The notes beneath the pieces were generated by a model. That model saw nothing but the letters and a program-made list of their open reading frames with translations, ran no database searches and was not told where the DNA came from. From Vagococcus vulneris (GTDB lineage Bacteria > Bacillota > Bacilli > Lactobacillales > Vagococcaceae), in the NCBI RefSeq assembly GCF_003950515.1, contig NZ_NGJS01000006.1:57324-121323 (forward strand): a stretch of DNA of 64,000 bases. Reading direction: 5' to 3'. Within the stretch, counting starts at the first letter, position 1. Every line of letters begins with the position of its first letter. Both the position numbers and the translations under genes were made by a program. Positions 55,105 to 63,882 of this stretch are shown here, piece after piece.

Positions 55105-55537
55105 AGTAAATAAGGAAAATATCATACTTGATCTTGAAGCATCAACGAAAGATGAAGTAATAAAAAAAATCGCGATTCAGTTAAATAAAAATGGTTATCT
55201 GTCAAATTTAAATACCTTTATAGACGACGTTCATGACAGAGAAGATCATATGACAACAGGAATTGGGGACGGTTTAGCAATTCCTCATGGTAAAAGTGAT
55301 GCGGTTTTAGAATCAACCGTTGCGGTCGCAAGACTAAAAAAACCTGTGGATTGGGATTCGTTAGATGATAAGCCAGTAGAATTTATTTTCCTGTTGGCAA
55401 TTAAAAATAAAGATCAAGGAGATGAGCATTTGCGAATTTTAGCAGATTTATCTGGAAAACTAATGGATGATAACTTTGTAGAAAGGATCAAACAATCTAA
55501 AACAGAAGAAGAATTATTTGATGCGTTAGCATTTTAA
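55088..55537 (+). CDS. PTS EIIA, fructose/mannitol type
   Basis: 149 residues. The phosphorylated histidine is His67 in DGLAIPHGKS. It receives phosphate from HPr and hands it to EIIB. Starts inside the regulator gene with a GGAG ribosome site 12 bases upstream. Component of the three-part permease encoded by this and the next two genes. Confidence 0.92.
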   Translation: MVSTNKVNKENIILDLEASTKDEVIKKIAIQLNKNGYLSNLNTFIDDVHDREDHMTTGIGDGLAIPHGKSDAVLESTVAVARLKKPVDWDSLDDKPVEFIFLLAIKNKDQGDEHLRILADLSGKLMDDNFVERIKQSKTEEELFDALAF

Positions 55538-55555
55538 TGAAAAGGAGAAAAAATA

Positions 55556-55867
55556 ATGATAAAAATGGTCGCAGTAACAGCATGTATAGCAGGCATAGCT
55601 CACACGTATATGGCAAAAGCAAATTTAGAAAAATTTGCTAAACAAAATGGAATTGAAATGAAAGTAGAAACACAAGGTGCAATGGGAACGGAAAATAGAT
55701 TATCTGATGACGATATTTTAAAGGCTGATTTGGTGATTTTCGCAGTAGACACAAACGTTTCAGAGCGTGGTCGTTTTGAAGGAAAAAAAATCCTAGAAGT
55801 GAGTACAACAGATGTTGTAAAAGATGGTGAAATGGTTATAAATGAAGCTATTGATCTTTTGAATTAA
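55556..55867 (+). CDS. PTS EIIB, fructose type
   Basis: 103 residues. Active Cys10 in TACIAGIAHTYMA, the fructose-family loop (usual form ACPTGIAHTFMA; here Ile-Ala replaces Pro-Thr). EIIB phosphorylates the incoming sugar. AAAAGGAG precedes the ATG. Confidence 0.92.
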   Translation: MIKMVAVTACIAGIAHTYMAKANLEKFAKQNGIEMKVETQGAMGTENRLSDDDILKADLVIFAVDTNVSERGRFEGKKILEVSTTDVVKDGEMVINEAIDLLN

Positions 55868-55886
55868 AAATGGAGGAGAGAATAAC

Positions 55887-56933
55887 GTGAGTATCAAAAA
55901 AACAGGTAAAGAAATTCTAAATCATTTTCAAAGTGGTGTATCATACATGATTCCACTAGTAACTGCGGCTGGATTACTAACGTCTATCGCTGTTATTTTG
56001 GGGGGTAGTGGGGTTTGGGATCAAACAGATACTTTTTGGGGTGTCGTACGGCTAATAGGTCAAACAGGTTTACAATTTATTGTTCCAATGATTTCTGGCT
56101 ATATCGCATACTCTATTGCGGATCGTCCAGGGTTAGCACCTGCTTTTATATGTGGTATGATTGCAAATCAAATGGGTACGGGCTTTATCGGCGGGATGTT
56201 TACTGGTCTGGCAGTTGGCTATCTAGTTAATGCATTAAAAAAGGTTCCCATTCCTGCACAAATTATGAGTTTGAAATCATTGATATTGATTCCATTTATT
56301 GCGACAGCTATTGTGGGATTAGTTCTATGGTATATTGTTGGAACACCAATCACTGCTGCAACAGAAACATTAACAAATTGGTTGAATGGTATGTCAGGCA
56401 CTAATTCAGCGTTATTAGCAGCTATTCTTGGTGCTATGATGGCTTTTGATATGGGAGGTCCTGTTAACAAAATTGCGTATGCATTTGGTGTTGCTTCTTT
56501 TTCAGCTGGTAGCTATGCAATCAGTACTGCCATGTTGATGGCAATTGCGATTCCCCCGTTTGGAATGTTTTTAGCAACGTTACTAAATAAAAAACTGTAT
56601 TCAGAAGCAGAACGTGATAATGGTAAAACTGCAATAATTATGGGAGCTGTGGGAATTACGGAAGGAACAATTCCTTTTGCAGTAGCTGATCCATTACGTG
56701 TGATTCCAAGTATTGTTGTTGGAACTGCAACTGCATGTGCAGTAAACGGATTCTTTGGTATTACTCAACAAACTATGTTGGCAACTTTTATGGCGATTCC
56801 GTTTACGTCTAATCCAATTTTATATTGTGTTTCTATCTTAGTTGGTGGATTGGTTACTGCAATTATGGTTAATGCTCTAAAATCGTTTAAAGTGAAACGA
56901 GCAATAAAAATGGATGCTGGAAATGGGGAGTAG
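55887..56933 (+). CDS. PTS EIIC, fructose type (mannoside permease)
   Basis: 348 residues with about nine hydrophobic segments. FQSGVSYMIPLVTAAGLLTSIA and FDMGGPVNKIAYAF are fructose-family EIIC motifs; GITEGTIPFAV forms the substrate loop. With a GH38 enzyme downstream, the transported sugar is probably 2-O-alpha-mannosyl-D-glycerate or another alpha-mannoside, as for E. coli MngA. GTG start after GGAGG. Confidence 0.9.
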   Translation: MSIKKTGKEILNHFQSGVSYMIPLVTAAGLLTSIAVILGGSGVWDQTDTFWGVVRLIGQTGLQFIVPMISGYIAYSIADRPGLAPAFICGMIANQMGTGFIGGMFTGLAVGYLVNALKKVPIPAQIMSLKSLILIPFIATAIVGLVLWYIVGTPITAATETLTNWLNGMSGTNSALLAAILGAMMAFDMGGPVNKIAYAFGVASFSAGSYAISTAMLMAIAIPPFGMFLATLLNKKLYSEAERDNGKTAIIMGAVGITEGTIPFAVADPLRVIPSIVVGTATACAVNGFFGITQQTMLATFMAIPFTSNPILYCVSILVGGLVTAIMVNALKSFKVKRAIKMDAGNGE

Positions 56934-56970
56934 CAATTATTTTAGACTAAAGAAAGCGTAGGTTAATGAA

Positions 56971-59589
56971 ATGGTAAAAGGATATATTGTACAACATACA
57001 CACTGGGATCGTGAATGGTATTTTACTGCGGAAGATGCGAAAGTATTAAGTGACCAGGTCTTTACAGAAGCGCTAAATGAACTTGAGAAAAATCCAAATG
57101 TGAATTTCTGTCTAGATGGTCAATCCTCCATTTTAGATGAATATCTCGAGATAAATCCTCAAAAATTACAGGTAATCAAAGATCTAGTTGCGAAAGGTCG
57201 TTTATTCGTTGGACCATGGTATACACAAACGGACGCATTATTAGTTGACTCAGAATCAATTTTACGTAATTTGATTATTGGAATTAATGAAACCAAAGAA
57301 AAATATGGGAATCCTATGATGGTAGGATATCTGCCGGATACTTTTGGTTTTAACGCAAATCTTCCAACATTATTGAATCAAGTTGGCATTGATAACTTTA
57401 TGGCTTGGCGAGGTATTAACTTTGATAAACAGGCTTTTTCACCTTATTTTATTTGGAATGGTTTAGGCGACCAATATGTTTATGCGATGTATTTTCCGTT
57501 TGGCTATATGACTGGATTGATGACACTTGATGCGGTAAATAATATTCCTAATTTCGTAGAAAATCGTCTTGACCCTATGCTGAGTTTTTTGATGGAGCAT
57601 GGAGATAATGAAGATTTACTTTTACCGTCTGGTATCGATCAAAAGAGCATGGTTTTAGACTTTGATAATATCGTTGAACAAATCAATGAGGTCAGTGATT
57701 ATGAAAATGAGATTTGTGATTATCCGACTTATGTAGAGATCATTCGAAATAAAAAGAATTTACCAAATTATGAAGGGGAATTGCGGGAACCTGTTTATTC
57801 TCGAGTGCACCGATCAATTAGCTCTGTCCGAACTCAAATGAAACAGGATAACTTTCAATTAGAACAAATCATCCTTCATCGCATTGAACCTTTAATGGTT
57901 ATTTCTAAGAAAATCGGTGTAGAGATCAGTACAGGATTATTAAAACGTCTTTGGAAAAAAGTATTAGAAAATCAAGCACATGATAGTATTGGTGGCTGTG
58001 TTTCTGACAATGTTGCAGAAGATATATTCCATCGAAGTAAAGAAGCTTATGAGCTTGCAGAAGGATTAGAAAATCTTATTTCTAAGCGAATTGCAGATTC
58101 ACTAGACTTAACACATCACCAGTTACTGGTATTTAATACTGATCCGGTTCCTTTTAAAGGTGAGAAAATAGTTCATGTTGTAAATCGTACAAAAAATATC
58201 CGATTTAAAAATAGTAAGAAATCAGTATTAGTAAGTGAAAAGTATTATCCAGAACGTCACAATGTGCAGCGTTTAGTTGCAACTGGGTTCGAGTATTTTA
58301 CAGAACCATCTTATTATGAATTAGATATCTGTATAGATGTTGAATTACCAGCGTTTGGCTATACGATTATAGAGTTTGAAGAATGTGAAGAACCATTAGA
58401 AACTTCAGTTTGGAGTGAAGAAACGCGAATTTCAAATGATTTTTACACGATTCAATATCATGCAGGGACTGTGGAGCTTGTTACAAAAGAGGGACGGACG
58501 ATTAAAGATTTTATTCGACTAGTTGATATGGGTAATAATGGGGATACGTATGATTTTTCTCCATTAGCTGAAGAAAAAGAGCTTATTTTAGATTTTGACA
58601 AAGCACACGTTGAACGTGATTCTTCAAAACAGTGCTTAGTGATAGAGGGGGTTGCCAGTTTACCAAATGATTTAGAAAGTCGTTGTTTAGAAAAACAAAA
58701 CATTATAGAAGTTGCTTATATACTTAGATTGACTTTAAATGATGAGGATGTAATCGAAGGAAAAATAACAATTGATAATCAAGTTCTTTCCCATCGGATG
58801 CGTCTTCAGTTTCAAGTGGATGATCCAACAGAAATATCTATCGCTCAAATCCAAAATGGTTTTGTTATCAATCAGCCTGAAGTTATTCCATCAGATTGGG
58901 TTGAAAAGTATGTTGAGATGCCTGCGAATTTAGAGATTTTTGATAAGAGTGTCTCAGTAGAATTTGAAGGAAGTTATGTAACGGTTTTTGCTGATGGTTT
59001 GAGAGAATATGAAAGAGTTTCTGATAAATTATTCCTCACACTATTTGCGACTACAGGAGAATTAGGAAAGCCTAATTTATCTTGGCGCCCGGGACGTGCT
59101 TCCGGTGATACAACAAATGAGGGACATGTTATGATGCCAACACCATTAGCTCAAGAACTTGGTGAGCATCAATATAGTTTTGCTATTCAAGTTGGTAAAG
59201 GAAGGTTGGACCAATTTAAAGTAGCCAAAACAACACAAAAACGTTTGTCGCAATCTGTATCTTATCAAAAACAATCATTAAATTTGTTTATTAATCGGTT
59301 AGATAATAAAATTTGGCCACTGCAACATTCAAAGCGTGTTCCTACTGAACTTTCACTACTAGAATTACCGAAAGATGTGATTGTTTCAGCAATTTATCCA
59401 GCTTATTCTGAGGAAAACAGCTACGTTATTCGTTTAGCTAATCCTACTAAAGAAACAGTTGAATTAACTGATAGGGTTACTTTAAAGGGTAAAATAGTTA
59501 ATGCTTTGGAAGAGGATGTTGGGCAGGTGAATAATATTAAACCGTTTGATTATGTATCACTATTAATTCCAATCAATAAATATAGCTGA
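56971..59589 (+). CDS. GH38 alpha-mannosidase (MngB-like)
   Basis: 872 residues. HTHWDREW has the zinc ligands His9/His11 and Asp13; GYLPDTFGFNANLP holds the nucleophile Asp123; the central NQAHDSIGGCVSDNV is the third conserved block, followed by beta domains. Length and domain order match E. coli MngB (about 877), which cleaves 6-phosphomannosyl-glycerate. Cytoplasmic, no signal peptide. The ribosome site is weak. Other phosphorylated alpha-mannosides are possible substrates. Confidence 0.92.
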   Translation: MVKGYIVQHTHWDREWYFTAEDAKVLSDQVFTEALNELEKNPNVNFCLDGQSSILDEYLEINPQKLQVIKDLVAKGRLFVGPWYTQTDALLVDSESILRNLIIGINETKEKYGNPMMVGYLPDTFGFNANLPTLLNQVGIDNFMAWRGINFDKQAFSPYFIWNGLGDQYVYAMYFPFGYMTGLMTLDAVNNIPNFVENRLDPMLSFLMEHGDNEDLLLPSGIDQKSMVLDFDNIVEQINEVSDYENEICDYPTYVEIIRNKKNLPNYEGELREPVYSRVHRSISSVRTQMKQDNFQLEQIILHRIEPLMVISKKIGVEISTGLLKRLWKKVLENQAHDSIGGCVSDNVAEDIFHRSKEAYELAEGLENLISKRIADSLDLTHHQLLVFNTDPVPFKGEKIVHVVNRTKNIRFKNSKKSVLVSEKYYPERHNVQRLVATGFEYFTEPSYYELDICIDVELPAFGYTIIEFEECEEPLETSVWSEETRISNDFYTIQYHAGTVELVTKEGRTIKDFIRLVDMGNNGDTYDFSPLAEEKELILDFDKAHVERDSSKQCLVIEGVASLPNDLESRCLEKQNIIEVAYILRLTLNDEDVIEGKITIDNQVLSHRMRLQFQVDDPTEISIAQIQNGFVINQPEVIPSDWVEKYVEMPANLEIFDKSVSVEFEGSYVTVFADGLREYERVSDKLFLTLFATTGELGKPNLSWRPGRASGDTTNEGHVMMPTPLAQELGEHQYSFAIQVGKGRLDQFKVAKTTQKRLSQSVSYQKQSLNLFINRLDNKIWPLQHSKRVPTELSLLELPKDVIVSAIYPAYSEENSYVIRLANPTKETVELTDRVTLKGKIVNALEEDVGQVNNIKPFDYVSLLIPINKYS

Positions 59590-59637
59590 TAAAAAGGATT
59601 GTTTATTGACTCTACGTCAAATGATGTGGATGGATAA

Positions 59638-59692
59638 AAATAAGCAAATATAAGCAATGAAAGCGGATTGGCTTTTGTTGCTTATTTGTTTT
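59638..59692 (+). terminator. Terminator of the mannoside operon
   Basis: AAATAAGCAA (59638-59647) pairs with TTGCTTATTT (59678-59687), with an inner AAAGC/GCTTT stem; TGTTTTATATATTTT follows. Confidence 0.65.
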
Positions 59693-59757
59693 ATATATTT
59701 TGAAAACCACTTGATATTCGGGTGGATCTAAAGAGCTTTTAGCGTGGTATTAAAAAA

Positions 59758-59969
59758 GCCTCCTAAAATTATAAGATAAATTTGGTTTCCGAATCACAAA
59801 ATACCAATCATATAGGAGGTTCCTTATGAAAAAGAACAATCAAAGTTTATTACATACAACATGGAAATATAAGTATCATATAGTTTTCATTCCAAAATAC
59901 AGACGACAAATTATTTATGGAAAATACAAACAAAGTATTGGAGAAATTCTAAGGTTATTATGTGAGTGA
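59758..59969 (+). mobile_element. tnpA: IS200/IS605-type element, truncated left end
   Basis: An ATG at 59826 opens 47 residues (LLHTTWKYKYHIVFIPKYRR...YGKYKQSIGEILR) that are the N-terminus of an IS200-type Y1 transposase; a stop follows LLCE. The HUH motif and catalytic Tyr are absent, so it is dead. Upstream, GCCTCCTA (about 59758-59765) can pair with TAGGAGG before the ATG, the known IS200 arrangement that hides the ribosome site. No right end was seen in 59970-60214, which is otherwise featureless. Confidence 0.8.
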
Positions 59970-60214
59970 TGTTAGTATCAAATCTTAGACAACTTTTTGT
60001 AGAGACAAGAATATATTCAACTTATCTACGAAATAATACCTATTATCTTTAAATCAAAAATTGTTAATTTTTTCGTGTGTAATATATGCATAATAGTTCC
60101 TCTCATGTATTAATATATTGTTTATTTATATTATTTTGAAAAGTTAATAATAAATTAACTACTTAATAGAAGCTGAAGCTTAAAGAAAAAATTAAAAACT
60201 TTAAGAGTGTAAAC

Positions 60215-61291
60215 TTAACAGATAGTTAAAATTTTTTCATTTTTTTTATAGGCTAAGATTAATATAAATTGACCTGCTATCCAGAAAAGTATTAAACAAA
60301 CAATTTCTGTTAAAAGATTATAATTATTTAAACTAACGATTTTTTTTATTCCATCTATACTGTATGTCATAGGCAAAAACATATGAATTTTTTGAAAAAA
60401 GTGGCTAGATAATTTTATCGCATATGCCCCGCCAGATGATGAAGTTTGCAACATTGTTAAAAGTAAAATAACGAAGCTACCGATTCCCGGTATTAATTTA
60501 TTAAATGCTACAATAATACTACTAAAGGTAGACGCTACTAAAAATAGAAATAAAGATAATAAGAAAATATTATTCGTATTTTTTTGAATATGTTGATAAT
60601 TAATGGTTAAGAGTAAAATTACTTGTGCAAAAGATATAATCGTTGGTAATAGATACTGCTTTTTCCAAAAAGAAAAAAAGTTTTTAGATTTTTTGAAAAT
60701 TCTTAAAATAAATTGATTAACAAAGATACCACCTACAAATAATGTTAATGAAAAGATATAGGGGGCCATTGCTTCGGCATTATTTTTTATAGGATTTGTA
60801 TCAAAATGATCAAGTTTAATTATTGAACCAATACTTTTAGGAATATTATTACCATCCATTTTAGAAATTATACTGTAACTCAATTTGGAATTTACAGTAG
60901 TTACAAACTGAGTCAGAGCTCCTGTAATTAGTTTAGAGGTTGAGTAGCTTAAACCTTCTGATGTAATTAGATGAACTATAGGTGATTCACCTTTTTTGTT
61001 AAAATTTTGCATTTTTTCTCCAAAATTTTTCTCAAAATATATTACTCCGTAAATTTTGCCATTTGTTAAATCTTTTTGTGCATCTTGTAAAGTCTCTTCT
61101 CGAAAGTTAAATATATTAGAATTTACTAATTCTTTATAAAGAGGGTTTGATTTTTGCTTTATTAAAGCAACAGGAAGTTGCTTTAAATTACCGTAAGGAT
61201 CTTTTAAAGCTCCTAAAAACAACGTCGCATAAATTGTTGGAATAAATACTAGTATACAAATAATAAATATAATTCTTTTCTTCTTTAACAT
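60215..61291 (-). CDS. YhgE/Pip-like or ABC-2 type membrane protein
   Basis: 358 residues. An N-terminal helix (about 8-27), an extracellular domain of about 150 residues (PVALIKQKSNPLYKELVNSN, NGKIYGVIYFEKNFGEKM), then five to six helices. This is the YhgE/Pip layout with a short extracellular part. Relatives include phage infection protein and ESX-associated proteins; function here is unknown. AAGGAG precedes the ATG at 61291. Divergent from an Rrf2 regulator across a long palindrome, which suggests that the regulator represses it. Confidence 0.8.
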   Translation of the reverse strand: MLKKKRIIFIICILVFIPTIYATLFLGALKDPYGNLKQLPVALIKQKSNPLYKELVNSNIFNFREETLQDAQKDLTNGKIYGVIYFEKNFGEKMQNFNKKGESPIVHLITSEGLSYSTSKLITGALTQFVTTVNSKLSYSIISKMDGNNIPKSIGSIIKLDHFDTNPIKNNAEAMAPYIFSLTLFVGGIFVNQFILRIFKKSKNFFSFWKKQYLLPTIISFAQVILLLTINYQHIQKNTNNIFLLSLFLFLVASTFSSIIVAFNKLIPGIGSFVILLLTMLQTSSSGGAYAIKLSSHFFQKIHMFLPMTYSIDGIKKIVSLNNYNLLTEIVCLILFWIAGQFILILAYKKNEKILTIC

Positions 61292-61309
61292 AATGTGTCT
61301 CCTTGCAAA

Positions 61310-61380
61310 ATATATTCTATACATTATAATAAACTGTAGATAAAAAATGTCTGTAGTTTATTATAATGTATAGAATATAT
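61310..61380. promoter_or_regulatory. Very long palindrome in the divergent promoter of the YhgE-like and Rrf2 genes
   Basis: Two perfect 26-base arms (61310-61335 and 61355-61380) flank a 19-base centre. Pairing extends about 10 bases further inward with two mismatches. TATAAT elements for both divergent genes lie inside the arms (plus-strand -10 at 61362-61367 and its mirror on the minus strand). The likely role is operator for the Rrf2 protein. Confidence 0.75.
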
Positions 61381-61418
61381 CTATGGATATTTTTTGTCAA
61401 TAGAAAGAGGTGTTTTTT

Positions 61419-61886
61419 TTGAAATTTAGTAATGCTTTTATTCAATCCATTGCAATTGTTGTTATGTTAGCAGAATTGCCAAAAGATATTCAATTAAAAT
61501 CATATGAAATTAGTTCTAAAATGGGGGTTTCTCATAGTTATTTACAAAAAATAGCAAAAAAATTAAAAGATGCTAATATCATTGATTCTGAAGCTTCAAA
61601 GAATGGTGGTTACTCTTTAAGTAAAGCTCCTAATGAAATCAGTTTTTTAGATTTATTTGTTGCTATAGAAACAAATGATAGCTTTGTAAAGAAAGGAAAT
61701 TATGAAATAATCCATAATATGTTCGATTCAAAAGAATTGATATTAGAGTATGGAGAATTATCTCGCTCAATATTACAAAAAGCTGAAATAAACTTTAAGA
61801 ATACTTTATCACATCACTTAATCTCGGAAGTTATTCCTAAAGATAAAAATGGAAACTACCTTAAAATTAATTGGAAGGACCATTAA
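61419..61886 (+). CDS. Rrf2 family transcriptional regulator, cysteine-free
   Basis: 155 residues. Winged-helix region LKSYEISSKMGVSHSYLQKIAKKLKDANIIDSEASKNGGYSLSKAPNEIS matches Rrf2 (HTH plus the NGGY wing). It has no Cys, so it cannot hold the Fe-S cluster of IscR or NsrR; it resembles the ligand-sensing YwnA/SaiR-like branch. TTG start at 61419 after AGAGGTG. Likely autoregulated through the palindrome. Confidence 0.85.
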   Translation: MKFSNAFIQSIAIVVMLAELPKDIQLKSYEISSKMGVSHSYLQKIAKKLKDANIIDSEASKNGGYSLSKAPNEISFLDLFVAIETNDSFVKKGNYEIIHNMFDSKELILEYGELSRSILQKAEINFKNTLSHHLISEVIPKDKNGNYLKINWKDH

Positions 61887-61888
61887 TT

Positions 61889-61958
61889 AAGCTTACATTT
61901 ACAAATAAATATTGAATAAAATGATAAAAGGCAAAAGAAAATGTAGCTTCTTATTTTT
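61889..61958 (+). terminator. Terminator of the Rrf2 gene
   Basis: AAGCTTACATTT and AAATGTAGCTT pair with one bulge around a long loop, followed by CTTATTTTTTT. Confidence 0.6.
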
Positions 61959-62017
61959 TTCTTTTTTATTTCGCATATGACATGACTTAATTACGTAATC
62001 AAAAGGGTGAATTAAAA

Positions 62018-62092
62018 GTGCTAATACTCGTTGAAACCTTATTAACTATTCTTGTGTTCTTTATTTTTATTATAGGTTTTAAACTTATTTAG
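62018..62092 (+). CDS. Possible 24-residue membrane peptide
   Basis: A GTG with AAAGGGTGA 6-8 bases upstream opens MLILVETLLTILVFFIFIIG followed by FKLI, one hydrophobic helix with a lone Glu. It is too short for homology by eye. It might be a small regulatory or toxin-like peptide, or chance. The rest of 62093-62566 is AT-rich with no gene except a short hydrophobic tail fragment (VLLIVLLAWLTSGIYKRNK) near 62470-62530 after a terminator at 62390-62463. Confidence 0.3.
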   Translation: MLILVETLLTILVFFIFIIGFKLI

Positions 62093-62389
62093 TTTTTATG
62101 ATTTTATTAATGATCACTAAAAAATTAATTCATCTGTCTTAGTAATAAAGGCAAGTTATTTGTGAGTTATCTCTGTATTCTGTTAAGTCGTAAAATCAAA
62201 GGAGTATATCAAAATAATTTTTTATAGTGTTTTTTATTGATTTTTAGAGTTATTATAATCGGTTGAATTATTAGAAGATATGTAAAAGATAAGCTAGTTT
62301 TATTGTGCACTTGCTTAGTTTTGAGAATGTTTTGTATTTTTATTTGTATCAGTTATTTTTTAATTATTTGAAATAGCAGAATGGACTAT

Positions 62390-62463
62390 GCAATGAAAAT
62401 TATTTCTAAATTTAGGCAGTCACTGTAGTAAAATTAAGTCTGCAGTTTTCATTGCTTTTTTTT
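62390..62463 (+). terminator. Terminator-like hairpin
   Basis: GCAATGAAAA and TTTTCATTGC pair over 10 bp across a 43-base loop, followed by eight T. No intact gene precedes it. Confidence 0.5.
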
Positions 62464-62566
62464 AGGGTGTGTACTTTTAATCGTGTTGTTAGCATGGTTA
62501 ACTAGTGGAATTTATAAAAGAAATAAATAAAAAATCAAAAAACTTTTTGAAAGGAGATCAGTTGAT

Positions 62567-63040
62567 ATGAGTATTTATAATTACAGTATCCTAGCAAGTG
62601 ACGGTAAACATGTTTCTATGGAGCAATATAGAGGGAAGGTATTGCTAATTGTCAATACTGCAACAGGGTGTGGTTTTACACCACAATATGAAGGGTTAGA
62701 AAAAATGTACAAGGAATTTAAAAACAAAGGGTTTGAAGTTTTGGATTTTCCTTGTAATCAATTTGGTCACCAAGCTCCAGGAACAGATAAAGAAATTAGT
62801 GAGTTTTGTCAGTTGAATTACCAAACAACTTTTCAAACCTTTTCTAAAATAAAAGTGAACGGTGAAGACACCTCTCCGTTGTATGTTTATTTGAAAAATG
62901 CTTTGAGCGGCTTAGTAGGTAAAAATATTAAATGGAATTTCACAAAATTTTTAGTGAATCGTGATGGTCAAGTAATTAAAAGATATGCGCCTATCACTAA
63001 AATAGAGGATATTCAAAAAGATATTGAAAAACTATTATAG
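62567..63040 (+). CDS. Glutathione peroxidase family protein
   Basis: 157 residues. NTATGCGFTPQYEGLE has the peroxidatic Cys35 (in place of selenocysteine), FPCNQFGHQAPG the Gln of the catalytic set, and KWNFTKFLVNRDG the Trp-Asn. Bacterial members usually act as thioredoxin-dependent peroxidases. The usual VAS of NVASKCG is TAT here. GAAAGGAG precedes the ATG. Monocistronic. Confidence 0.92.
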   Translation: MSIYNYSILASDGKHVSMEQYRGKVLLIVNTATGCGFTPQYEGLEKMYKEFKNKGFEVLDFPCNQFGHQAPGTDKEISEFCQLNYQTTFQTFSKIKVNGEDTSPLYVYLKNALSGLVGKNIKWNFTKFLVNRDGQVIKRYAPITKIEDIQKDIEKLL

Positions 63041-63349
63041 TAGTAATGAGATATTGTTTGTTGATTTAGAAAAGAATCTAAGTTTAAATATAAAGAAAGA
63101 TTTTTTTGGATTTGATTTATTATTATTTTTCTTGCTCTATGCTACCAGTTAACTCTAATTAGTTATCTGTGATTCTCAGCATTTTTTTGGAGTGACAATT
63201 TATGATAGATCGTTTTTTCTTGTAAATTTTTATGCGATAATTAACTTTTACTAGTTAAGACGAGTTAAATTAGTAATACTTTTTTGTACATAAGTTACAA
63301 ACCATTTATTCTTCTTAGTTGGTTATTTCACCTTTAAATTTATGACAGG

Positions 63350-63712
63350 TTCATCAAGTGGTACGGCATTAAATGTTTTTTTTAGGAATCAAAGATTTAA
63401 GTGTAGATACTGATGGAAGGGTATCTGTTTTAGGACTTGCTATGAGTTTAAATTTATACGGTTTTATTCATCCAAATTAGGTCCTTTAACAGAGCGTACA
63501 GCTGTAATAAAAAAATCAACAGATGATATTCATTTTGTCCAGGTATTGGTTTGATATCAAATGAGTTAGTACATATTAAAACCGTAGTAGAAAGCCTTTT
63601 AGAAAATAAAGATAACGAAGAAACCTTGATTGTAATTGAAAAGTCATTTGAAGAAGAATATTTAAATATAAGGCATTCCTTTAAAATTTTAGGAATGTCT
63701 TATTTTATTTAT
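63350..63712 (+). pseudogene. Decayed gene of unknown function
   Basis: Coding-like pieces in shifted frames: GIKDLSVDTDGRVSVLGLAM then SLNLYGFIHPN, next LGPLTERTAVIKKSTDDIHF, then LISNELVHIKTVVESLLENK followed by DNEETLIVIEKSFEEEYL. A hairpin AAGGCATTCCT/AGGAATGTCTT with T-rich tail (63669-63710) looks like its terminator. I do not recognise the family. The part before it (63041-63349) shows nothing clear. Confidence 0.4.
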
Positions 63713-63882
63713 ATAAACTCATCTGCCACATTCTAAATATTCCATAAATTAAGTATGTAAAATTTTCTTTTATGAAATGTGCTGACGTTGTTTTTTACTA
63801 TCATTAGATAGAATTTTGTTGCATAAAAATTTTACGTATAATTATAAAAATTTAAACTGATTATTTTTCTTTCTTTCATTTG

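Noticed and set aside
52046..61886. Complete SCC-like island bounded by direct repeats
   Set aside because: No second copy of the rlmH 3' core and no recombinase gene were found; the mannoside operon alone does not show mobility.
63551..63736. 61-residue open frame as an intact gene
   Set aside because: The frame runs through a terminator hairpin and lacks a ribosome site; it is better read as the tail of a decayed gene.
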